The translations under genes and the position numbers were made by a program. DNA of 64,000 bases from Kingdonia uniflora (taxonomy: Eukaryota; Streptophyta; Magnoliopsida; Ranunculales; Circaeasteraceae). Below are positions 25,301 through 35,417 of this stretch, one piece after another. Position 1 is the first letter of the stretch, and each line of letters starts with the position of its first letter. Under the pieces are notes generated by a model. The model saw only the letters and a program-made list of their open reading frames with translations. It was not told the origin of the DNA and searched no databases. The stretch spans positions 62,001 through 126,000 of the forward strand of contig JACGCM010002659.1 in the NCBI GenBank assembly GCA_014058105.1, in the 5' to 3' direction.

Positions 25301-28300
25301 TGTTGCTCAAGATAAATGTCGTACAAATGCACAGAATCTTGGAACTGGGGCAGATGATGCATACCATGAAAAGGGAATTATTTTGCTGACCTTTGTAGAA
25401 GTCTGACAAAAAAAAAATGAGAGGCTGATTCTTTCAAGACTTATGTAGGGGATGCACAAGATTAGAGTGAGTTTAGAAGTTGATGGGAAACTCATATAGA
25501 AGTCTAAAGGGTTTATTTTTTACCTTCTATAAAATAAAATCTGGAATGCTGAAGTTTATGTGCGAAAATGTATTAACTATAGATAGTGGGAGAGTAATTT
25601 GTGAGGAAATTTCTGGCATTGTGTGAATGGTAAGACGATTCTCAGCTCAAGTTGGAGTTGCTTAGCCTTCACAAAGATGTTGGCAATCTTAGTTAGAGGT
25701 TCTTCAATTAGGTTTACGTCAGCTCTTTTAGGGAACTGGTTTTGAAATTTCGATTGTAGAGTTTCTTGTCGTTGAAGGGAGGTGAAGGCGGATATGTATG
25801 GGTAATGCCTTGACCTTCAAAGCCACTGTGATCGCATATGGCTTTAAATATGTAGAGGAGCAATACCAACTTGGTTTCAATAACATGAAAGTCAAACTTT
25901 GGACCTCTAGATGGTGCACTTGTCAATCTTTTATCTGCGATGTTCCTGGATGATTATGCCTTACTTTTGCGGAATCTGAGGTCGTTTGTGGATATTGGGA
26001 ATAGTTTTGGGACCTCCACGGATTGGGATCTTCATTTGAGCTGTGGGAATTGAGGGGTGGGGTGCCTTATAGCATCTCAAAGAGTGGGAAGCTAGTAGGA
26101 GAATGTACAGTTTTGCACTATTTTGCTCCAGCAGTAGCAAGGTAGTGGGGAAAACTCCCAAACCGTGAGGAAGTCCTCCCCGCCTGTAGAGAAGTAAGCT
26201 TCCGTAGAGAAGACTAACCCTCGTCGGCTTTGACCATGAGATGTCTACCTCAATTTGCAAATTTGACAATATTTTAAATAAAATAAAAATAGAGCCCTAC
26301 GCAAGGAAGTCTAAACCGTGCAACTTAGTATATCCCAGCGGAAATTAGTCCCTCCTACATGTACTACTTTCCCCCTTCCTCCTAATTTTCCTTTTAAACT
26401 GGTAGGAATGGGAAATCCCTCCCACTATTCTTCGACTACTGGAGATGCTCTTAAGAATCTCCAAGGGTGTTTCTTCTTGGGGATGTGCTGTTCATGTCAC
26501 AGTCTTACCAAATACAAGATGAGAAAGTAACATAGTGAAGGTGGCAAGATCATGGATTCATTATCCGAAATTAAGATTACTCTGTGTGATCAAACATTTC
26601 TTGACGTTGTTTAACTTGTTCTGGGTTTTTCGTTGCAACATCATGGGAGACTATCATAGTTGGAAGTGTTGCGCCTTCGGGTGTAACGCAAGGAATGCTG
26701 CGAGATAGTCTTGAAGTAGAATCTCACCTGTGTAGTCAGTGATTAAGGCCAATGCGGAAATTTCGCTATGTTGCTTTGCGGGCAATCTGGTTTCCGGAGT
26801 GTTAGATTCTTTAAACTGGGTTTGAGTTGGGTAATCATATTTTTTAGTATGAAGCTGGGGTTAGGCAGACCCCCAGCTTACATGGTAGGAAATACAATGC
26901 ATCTTTGAGATCTTCTAAACCTGCCTATTGAAGTTTACATTTTCTCAATACAACCAGCACTGCATATGTGGAATCAGGCTACATAGACTTTTGAATTCAA
27001 TTTTTTCTGCAATGCATAGACCTTCACACACAGCTTTAAGCTCCGAAACTCCTATTCCAACATCTTGTTTGCAGAAGCTGTTAAATTTTGAACGAAACAA
27101 TTATTACTACATGGAGCAAGAGAACTCTGGTCTTCTGCCACACCACTCTCCTTCTCCAGTAGCTAGAAAGTGGGCCATGTGACCACAGTCATCTGCACTA
27201 AAATTAGCCTTTCTCCAGGAATGTTCTATTTTGATAAACATCTTGCTCTTCATATATTTCCATTTAGCATGCAGTTGCCAGGGTATCCCATCGTTATTAA
27301 AAGCATCAGACTAGCAGCTTTTGAGTCAGTTTCTATATCCAGTCTCATCCACCCATTTGAAAGAGTTCTCTCGGCAGCAGCTAATATACTTTCACATTCA
27401 TCTCAGAAAGAAGTAGTAGCCCCAATGTTCTAAAAACAATTCCATAACCCCTCTGGCCTGGTTAACCCCTGCTAGAGCCATCACACTTTGCCTTCGTTCC
27501 CCTTGACTAGGCAACACCCAGTAGCAGGCTTTTATTGAGTAGGTCTTCCCATCTTAGAGCCCACCCCCAGAGCTGAGATAATTTTCATATCATCTGCAGT
27601 GTTCTTCATAACCCATATCTGACCTGAGTAAGAATTTTTGTTTTTTTAGCCGCAGAACTTCCTGCATCCTCATCATGTGTAATTTTGTCTCGTGTTGAAT
27701 CAAATGTAGTTAAGGATAGAGAGGGCAGTATTAATCCACAATTCCTGCAAATAAGAGCTCATATGTTTTGAAAATTTAAATATGTTTGGCATATACCAGT
27801 TCACCAGAGAAAGTTCAAATATATCATAGACCATCACCAAACATTTTGAGCAAAGGTGCAGTGTAGAAATAAATGAGTAACGGTTTCACCATTTGAACAC
27901 TCTACTTTTGGATTCTGTAATCTTTTGGCAGAGCATTATTAAAAAATTCTCCATGTAAGGTTGTTTCCGGGAGTTGAGTTTTGTCTCCACAGAATGTTCT
28001 TCAACCAGCTAATGTTACCTTTCTTCCTGATGTGCTAATAAGCTGTTTTTTACAGTTGAGGTTTGTAAATACAGTGTGCCTGTTACATTAACAAACAAAT
28101 TAGCAAAGTCTACTCCCATTGATTGAAGGAGTCTAGCAGAATGAGCAGTAGGTAGCTGAAATGGAGGTGACCTCTGTTCTCTTCAGTTGCACAACAAAAT
28201 GAACAGTAGGCAGCATCCAACTTTCCTATTTTTACTAGGAAATCCTGGTCAACCTGTTGCTCATAGCCAACCAGGAAATAAAGGAGTGCTTTGAGACTGC

Positions 28301-28550
28301 ATCCTTTTCCCTGATAACTCAGAGCCAATCATCCATATTCCAATCAGTAAAGGAGGGCGTATTTTTTCCTTTATATCATCCATATCCGAATTAGTAATTC
28401 GTCATAGATTTATATGTTTAATCTACAGTTTTTGATATTGATGACGATATGTTTATGTATCTTCAGGTTTTGGTGGGAGAGTCACTTGTAAAACAAAGCG
28501 ATCCAGGGATTGGAATTACAGGACTTTTCGGTAGAGATATTTCTTCTTGA
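22344..28550 (+). CDS. IGPS: Indole-3-glycerol-phosphate synthase, chloroplastic (10 exons)
   Basis: It closes the indole ring in plastid tryptophan synthesis (CdRP to indole-3-glycerol phosphate). Exons: 22344-22505, 22941-23177, 23280-23456, 23540-23614, 23753-23797, 23914-24078, 24364-24442, 24591-24673, 24948-25016 and 28467-28550. Together they give 391 codons and TGA with phase kept at every joint; plant enzymes are about 400 residues. Residues 1 to about 60 form a Ser-rich transit-peptide-like leader. The barrel follows with family motifs [75 protein letters not shown] and [13 protein letters not shown]. The catalytic Lys, Glu and Asn/Ser neighbourhoods are therefore all present. Intron 3 (23457-23539) starts GC instead of GT. 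Intron 9 is 3.45 kb and filled with transposon debris, while the other introns are 75-435 bp. The start is the first ATG giving a plastid leader. Confidence 0.95.
23457..23539 (+). other. GC-AG intron 3 of IGPS
   Basis: The exon ends GATCCG and the intron begins GCAAAT; the acceptor is AAACAG. Phase 0 is kept and the joined protein reads [14 protein letters not shown], matching the family. No GT downstream gives an open frame before the in-frame TAG at 23473. Confidence 0.85.
26085..26460 (+). repeat. Dispersed repeat in IGPS intron 9 (copy A)
   Basis: This stretch, which includes CTCCAGCAGTAGCAAGGTAGTGGGGAAAACTCCCAA and, further on, CCGTGCAACTTAGTATATCCCAGC, is clearly related to 37553-37843, in the same orientation and with the same order of words. 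It ends near GGAGATGCTCTTAAG, a phrase common at the ends of plant PIF/Harbinger-like non-autonomous elements, while the other copy lies downstream of GAGACCATCTCCAGCAGTG. A non-autonomous DNA element is plausible. No TSD was established. Confidence 0.65.
26930..28330 (-). pseudogene. LINE remnant(s) antisense in IGPS intron 9
   Basis: On the minus strand, 28330-28110 reads a zf-RVT-type segment ([20 protein letters not shown]), and 28015-27850 a second one of another kind (WLKNILWRQ, then [19 protein letters not shown]). An RNase H segment follows ([20 protein letters not shown] at about 27370; [20 protein letters not shown] at about 27190). These are the final domains of plant LINE ORF2. 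Two zf-RVT segments in a row suggest two adjacent 5'-truncated copies. Stops and frame changes are frequent. The element lies wholly inside the last intron of IGPS and is antisense to it. Confidence 0.78.
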
Positions 28551-31060
28551 CTCTAACATTATCCCTTTGCAGTAGAAGAATACCAGGGGAATAGTTTCTT
28601 ATATATCGAGTTACGAAAATTAATTTGAGAAGGTGATTAAAATGTCTTGCACTCTTCTTATATCTAATATTTTTTGTATTGGATGTCTGAATCAATATTA
28701 AGGTATAATAATTTTTCATCTTCTGTAAGGCGTATTATTTAACATTTTTAGCAATTAATTTGAACGGCCATAAATCACTAGAATGTTCAATCCATTTTTC
28801 TCAGTAAGGGAATGAAGCAAAAGCCAATTTAGGCTATGTTTCATGCTCTACAATGCTGATAACTTTTGTCTGCAGTATAAACTATACAAGGTGTGTCTGA
28901 AGAAAATGATAAAAGTACCAGTAAAGTTAATAATTTTACGCTCACATATAAAGCAAGCACTTGAAGATTAACCTACAGTAATCATGATGTATAATAAGCA
29001 ATACAGAAGTTACATACAGTTGAAAGGTCATGATGTATTCTGTTTTGATTTTCCTGCTTAATACTCTGCCTTCTCTCCTCCAAAAGGATGCATGAAAGTC
29101 AGAAGAGAAATGAACAAGGAGGTTATCATAGGATAATATACAGTATACGGTGTTCCCGACAATACAACTTTAGTGATATACTGGATGGTTATGACTATTA
29201 GATTTTGCTCAACTCTTTCTGAAGCATAAAATTTCAGGATGCACGCTTCATTTTGGCAGATGGAAGAGCCAGGACTATCTAATTGTATTATCTCTCTCAC
29301 CATTGTTGGCAGATGCAAGAGCTCGGGATACCTGGTTGTAGTATCTCAGCAGTGTTGGCAGATGGAAGAGCTCCTACCAAAAAGAGGCCACTAGTTTTCC
29401 TGCTGAACCTCAACTGTAAAAGCACGGTAGAAAAACACATTTCAAGCTACACTATGGAAAACCCAATTTCAAATGATTTTTTTTGGCGCGTAATCTTGCA
29501 TTATAATTATTGGACAAGATTATCTTTTATTTAGGTACATGGAAAGATAAGCAAGTATTTGATTCTCGGATCCTCCATTAAGTCGCCTAATAAATGTCGG
29601 AAAATATCTAATTTTTGTATTTTGTATTATTAAGTTATCTAATTAACGTGGCAATGCTTGTCTAATTTTGAAGCATTTTGTCTATAAAAGTATGGCCTAA
29701 GATCATCATCACCACCACCACCACCATCTCTAAGAATCCCAAAACATGTCTATCAACTTTATATCTAGAATTAAGATCAACACGAACTCTGCAACCTCCA
29801 AAATTACCAATATCTCCAATGTATGTTAGCATGGAACAAGTAGTAGGGGAAAACGGACAATGAAATATCGTGTTGATCATGATGCTAGTTTTAAAATTAA
29901 CCAGCTATGTATTCTTTTAAATATGTTTAAGCAAATTTCATTTTGTGGCACTTTTCTAAGGGAATATGTTGGCTTTTGTTTAAGACGGTAGGAGCGTTTT
30001 TATAATGGGAAATGGGCAGGCTCGAACTGCTAACTAAGACACACGGAAGTGAGTCATTATGGAAATCGATTGTAGTCTCGGGGAGGTTGCCGTTGCCTGA
30101 CATTTACCAAATACATGTCAAAAATGAAGAAAAGGTCTGCCCCATGTAAGACCAACTTGATCCAACCATGAGTGAAACAATTTCCATAAGAAGGAATGCC
30201 CAGTTCTTGCAGTGTCAGGAAAGTTCATCCTTCACATTGCATGATTTCCCATGGAAACTAAGAATTGTATATCTATGTTAGCCCAATCTATCAGATTAAC
30301 TATGTGTAGAGGTATTCTGATCGGGTTTCCTTTCTTTGTTTTATGTGGTGCTACACAAGAAATGGTTTACAGTAAGCATCTAAACATGTTTGTAAATCTC
30401 ATTGTAAATGAAACAAATCTCATCCTAAACACAAAAGGCATATTTCACCTGCCATAAGAATCCATTTGTATTCATAGCTGTTGGACCTTAATCCTTCACT
30501 CATCTACAGTATAATTTCCTTAAGTAAATACAATTAAACTGGAAATTTGTATTACACATGATGTTATCACAACAGAAAATAGAAGAGGCAAGATAACAAG
30601 AACAATAATATGAAAGGAAAATTAGTATTTCTCATGGTTGATCCCTATTTACACTAACAAATCTGACAAAATAACTGAACCCTGAGTACAGGAGAATCAG
30701 TATTGAATCAAGTACTAATCATGCCAACATAAAAGCATGACTACACATCTCCTCATTATGTAGAGTCTACCTCTTTGCTGTCTCACGACTTCTCCAAGTC
30801 CTCTTGTAAACCCTCTCTTATTAGAGCTTCTCATACTATTACCAGTCTTCATCTTCCTTCTTTTTAATTATACAAACAATAGCTTGTGTCAGTGTGGTGT
30901 TGATGGAGGAAGCAAAGGGTTGTTGTGTGGAGTTGAATGGTGGAAATAAGGGGGTATTTATTGATCTCTTCTTCCTCTTTGAGAGAATAAGGGGGAGAGG
31001 TTGACATTGGTCTACCAAACGTGGGCATCAAGGGTGTGTATATTGTCCCCCCAAACCAAC

Positions 31061-32256
31061 CAGACAGCATTGCCTTCTGGTCCCACTTAGTTGGGAATCT
31101 ATACAAAAACAACTAGATAAGAGAAAGGAAAAAAGATACAGACATCTTTTTTTTTTGTACAAGTAACAATATACTTGACAAAAAGGGCATGATTCTCTCT
31201 CCCTCATAAGAAAAGAAGAAAACAGATCTCTTTCTTATCCAAGTCACAATACATTTGACAAGAAGGCATGACTAGCTCATTTAATAAGCTGGCGACTCAC
31301 TAGTTGTCTAGTTCAGTTGCATCCACATCACAGTTTTTCACTTGTGGAGCTGAAGGCATGATCCATCAACTACATGAGTGGTCTATTAGTTTCATAATGG
31401 CTCAATTTCTTCAACTTTCAGTTATTCCCTCAACTTGTTTTTCTGTATCTTTTTGGTAACCTTCAACTTGTTCATCTTAATGTTAAATTGAGATCTCAAG
31501 GAAAACAATTATAGGATATTGTTTTCTCAGGAAACTGATTATCTAGTGAAGGAATAATGTGTCAGTAATTAGTAATGATCCCTTAATTTATCCTCCAAGG
31601 GGGAAGAATCCTCGAAAGGCTGTAAAAGATTAATGAGTACTGATGAGAAAATGCATTGCACCAAAGAGGATACAAATACAACCAGTTTAAGCTTTATATT
31701 CATTCACTTAAAGGGGATTACTATCCTTATCAAAAATTCGAAGTCGCTTCTTTGTCTTCCTACTACTGCCAAGTTGTTAACTTCTAAGCTTAACATTTTC
31801 AGTATTTACAAAATGAAACTCTGAAACATTAAGGAAAATATCTTACAGTATGGGCCCGTCGCTCTCTCTTCATGTCTCCACTAATTTGTTTCCAGCAATT
31901 CATCAGCTGTACATCACCAGAAATTATCAAAAAAAAATCCTAGCTGTAGTGTGCCCTTTCAGACAGCGCTTGTCTCCATTTCTTCAACAGAGCCTGAACT
32001 GTATCTTCTATTGACTATTATCTGCAAATAAAATCTCATCAAATAATAATTAACTAGTGCATCGTTTATTCAAGGGTAATTCTAGGTCAAAATTTATCAT
32101 CAAAATATTCTCCCACTAATACCCAAGGGCCCGTGCGCTACCCCGAAAACCAGAAACTCCAATTTAAGCCAGTTTTCTGACGTGTTACCACCAGACAACA
32201 CTACTTTTTGGTCCCACTTAGTTGGTAATCCATACACAGCAACAAACAAGATAAGA
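31061..32256. repeat. Pair of related 65-bp segments
   Basis: 31061-31125 and 32192-32256 share the phrase CAGACA(A/G)CA...GGTCCCACTTAGTTGG and the following TAT/CAA-rich sequence, with about a dozen differences. The words AAGTC(A/G)CA, then C-rich or GACAAGAAGGCATGA also recur nearby, so a longer degenerate duplication is likely. Nature unknown. Confidence 0.6.
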
Positions 32257-33425
32257 AATTAAAAATATCTCTTTCTTGGCCAAGTCGCACTAAATTATAG
32301 AAGCTTGGGACATGATCAGCCACTTAGAGTTTGAAGAGTTTAATCTAGAGAAAATACAAACTTAGAACAGGAAACATGGACACCCAAGATCTGGACTATA
32401 AGGAACAGAGATGAGTATAATAAGTGATTGCTCCATCATCAAGAAGAATGGGTCAGCTTTGGTCTCCCATACTATGGTGTACCAGTATTATAAAAACAAA
32501 GACAGTGTTCTATTGGCAGTATTGCACGTGATGTTGTGTAATTTGACACATTGCATGATTTGAGATTGTTTCTGCAATAGTACACATGTAGGGTACCATC
32601 TCATCCCAGGTTCTCAGTATTCTCCAGCTCAAGTAACATCTGCAGTCTGTATACCAATTTTATGGAGATTAAAGTTCCTATGAGGTCTGTGAGGAATGTT
32701 TCCACCTTACATGTTTGTTTCAGGAAAAACAATCTCACAACCGAAGGCAGGTTTGATTGGGACTCCGGTCATACTGTGGTTATGGATGAGATTGGGTTGA
32801 GTGTAAACCCGTTCTAAGCCGCCCAGTTTGCAGCCTTAAAAGTGCAGTTTCCCTGTGGAGTGAATTACAATGGGGATGCGCGAAGAGATATTTGAGAGTA
32901 CAGTTAACTATTATCTCATATGAAGATGGAGAAGATTGCCTTTATGACTTAGGTGCATGAGTGAACTTTTATAATATGCCTCTGCTAAAAGGGGAGTGAT
33001 GGTCTATATGTTCCCATTAGCAGAATTGTTTGTAGGCTATTTCCCAGTAAAATGAGTTCCCGAATGGCATTTAACTGTAGGAAGAAAGATGACATTATTA
33101 TACATCAACATCTCCTTGGTATTCTATATTATGTGTGCATTCTTGAGGATCACCTCTTTTATATCCTTCATTGCACAGGATGACTTTTTGCAGTAAGATA
33201 CATAAGTTTTCCTCTAGCCATGCGCAAAACCTTGATTGAATCGACCTTCGCGGATAATTTGATTCGTCAACTTTGACGAATGTCATTTGCCTGATATTTC
33301 TAATACGCCTTTTACACCCACCATATTTGTTTACTTCAAATGCAGGAAAATGCTGATAACAGGTTTGAAAATACTCACAAGGGTTTAGCTTGAAGCCTCA
33401 AATCATCCAACATACTTTTCTAGGA

Positions 33426-33456
33426 GATCTATGCACCCGTCTTGGGTGCATAGATC
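33426..33456. repeat. Perfect 13-bp hairpin
   Basis: Arms GATCTATGCACCC (33426-33438) and its exact complement (33444-33456) with a 5-base loop GTCTT. The flanks on both sides contain ATCCAACATAC, a direct duplication around the hairpin. Confidence 0.85.
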
Positions 33457-33901
33457 CAACATACAATATCAGGAGATCGTCTTAGATGGATTGAATTATC
33501 CAATACAAAGCAAATCTGAAATCTAGAGTTTGCAATCCTGATTTATCACCCTCCTTGCTGAGTATGAATCTGCTAGTTACTTTTACTTAATACATACATT
33601 ACTAATCTTTGTGATACATACTAGTTACTGGGTCGGTTATCGGATCCGGACATGGTGTGTCTAAGTCCAGTTCAATAATACTTCCGGTAAGATTCTTATT
33701 GGATCTGATTGCTAAGAAATATATATACGTTGATCCAAAATGTGATTAACATGCGAGTTTGAGTTGGTCCATTGCCAGCCGATCAGATTTGGGTCTTTGT
33801 CTACTGTGCATATTCCAAACGAACTTATCTTTAATTTTTTGATAGTTTTTTTTTTTTCTTTCGTCTTTCCAGTTCAAGCTTATCCTTGTTCTTTTTAGTT
33901 T

Positions 33902-33927
33902 TGTGTGTGTGTGTGTGCGCGCGCGCG
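33902..33927. repeat. (GT)n(GC)n alternating purine-pyrimidine tract
   Basis: 26 nt of strictly alternating purine and pyrimidine, TG repeats passing into CG repeats. This is the sequence class that most readily adopts left-handed DNA in vitro. It is a compound microsatellite. Confidence 0.9.
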
Positions 33928-34162
33928 AATATCACTGTCCTTGTTCTTCACAATCATGTTTTCATATATGTGGTGGTGGTGAAAAATGTTTATTAGGTAA
34001 CCCAAATCATTAGCAATCCATAACAGATACGTAAAGTTGAAAGGCACAAACTAGTTACAGTGAGAAACATTTGACGAGGTTTCCTTACCAGAAAAGGGGA
34101 ACTGGAGTATTTGCATTCAGGGAAACTGGAGTGTTATGTGTGCTGGAACCATAAATTCAGAC

Positions 34163-34282
34163 CCTTTTTTTTGGCAAGGCAAGCCGGTTTTATATAGGGA
34201 TCCGTAACCCTGAGTTTCCAACCCCATGAGGTTTCGAACCTGCGACCTCTCTCTAGGTGGAGAGGTACAATCACCACTGGGC
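34163..34282 (-). mobile_element. tRNA-derived SINE (120 bp) with 14-bp TSD
   Basis: The segment is flanked by perfect 14-bp direct repeats CCATAAATTCAGAC (34149-34162 and 34283-34296). On the minus strand it begins GCCCAGTGGTGATTG, a match to the RNA polymerase III A box of tRNA-derived SINEs. It carries a perfect B box GGTTCGAAACC (34230-34240) and ends in an A8 run (T8 at 34165-34172). Internal promoter boxes, short A tail and a long exact duplication are the hallmarks of plant SINEs. The intact duplication suggests a recent insertion. Confidence 0.88.
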
Positions 34283-34296
34283 CCATAAATTCAGAC

Positions 34297-35417
34297 TTAG
34301 CTTTTGCTAAAGTATGGAACCAGTCGTAAGCCTGAACCCATCACTCTGAGTACTGCTTCGGAGACCTAAGATACTCTTCGAGACATGTATACAGCCTACA
34401 TATCTAACTTTCAAGTTATACTGACATCATTTTTCTCTTCAGCAGGGTGATTAAACAGTAAATTAAGCTTTATACTTAGATAGCGTAGTATGTTACAAGA
34501 CTTTAATGTCTATAAGCCGCTCACTTTTGATGTTAAATCTTGTGGAAAAAGGCAGAGGAACTTAGGTTGCAAAGCTTCTTTCAGGTTTCGGTTCTAGTCG
34601 ATTTGATGCCAAAAATGGTAAAGTGAAAAGGGGACAAATATGCTTTTACCGCTTCTGTTCAATCCAATCAAGGAGATAGCTTTCATGATGAACATGGATT
34701 TTCCCAGTAGTTGTATGCGCAAAGGATGTCGTGATTTTGGGGTGGAAGAGGTCCCGTTGTGGTAGTTTTGCTAACAGTAACACATGAGGTGAATCTGTTC
34801 ACTCTGTTGGAATCTTCATGGCAAGTCTGTGTCTATAAATCCAGACCCCATAAGAAAAGGATATGATTGATTAGACCGCAATATAAGAAAATGCCAATGA
34901 ATTGATCGAGAAATTTCAATCTTCATATCATCACTGTCTTCTACGCCCTGGTACAAACTTTCCATATGCGTACACATCATCTCCTTAAATCACTGACTCT
35001 GGAGCCTTCGATCATATGGTAATAATTTGGTTACAAAGTTTTTATCCATCTTCCTATTTGTAAGTTCCAGATGCCAATAGTATGAAATGCAAGTTTTCTT
35101 GTCCAGACATTGTTATCCAATCATCTCTTTCTAACTGTTTTATGTTTCTCCCTCAATGTCCTAATAAATTGATAGCGTTTGCAATATTTGGAAGACAGAT
35201 TGTTTTTTATCCTTTTCGTTTTACTACAAATTATATTTTTAAGAATCTGAAAATGAAATGGAGATTGGAGAGCTGACTTCTTTGCTATTATGAGTGTTGT
35301 AAACAGATTTTATTGCCCTTGGATGTCTAAAACTTATTTTAAGAGAAACATAAAAGAGACGGGCTAACATGGCTAATTATAAATGTTTGATCCGCCCACA
35401 ATTTGACTAAATAAAAC
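34297..35417. other. Unassigned interval
   Basis: No gene or repeat recognised. Its right end presumably holds the 3' UTR of the coiled-coil gene. Confidence 0.45.

Larger units (their letters stand above)
28551..34148. other. Gene-poor interval downstream of IGPS
   Basis: No protein-coding gene recognised. A loose triplication around 29250-29370 repeats the phrase TTGGCAGATGGAAGAGC at spacings of about 56 and 50 bp. (CAC)n microsatellite sequence lies at 29703-29724. The first 200-300 bp should hold the IGPS 3' UTR. The rest is AT-rich with several small duplications listed separately. Confidence 0.5.

Noticed and set aside
29678..29863. 61-codon plus-strand frame ending VSMEQVVGENGQ
   Set aside because: It contains a CAC/ACC microsatellite and no family resemblance; its antisense frame looks equally plausible.
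30864..31112. 82-codon minus-strand frame with FPTKWDQKAMLSGWFGG
   Set aside because: Its coding look is not supported by splice partners or known motifs, and part of it is a repeated non-coding phrase found again at 32192.
34163..34282. Genuine tRNA gene on the minus strand
   Set aside because: A and B boxes are present but there is no complete cloverleaf, and the A tail plus TSD identify a SINE.
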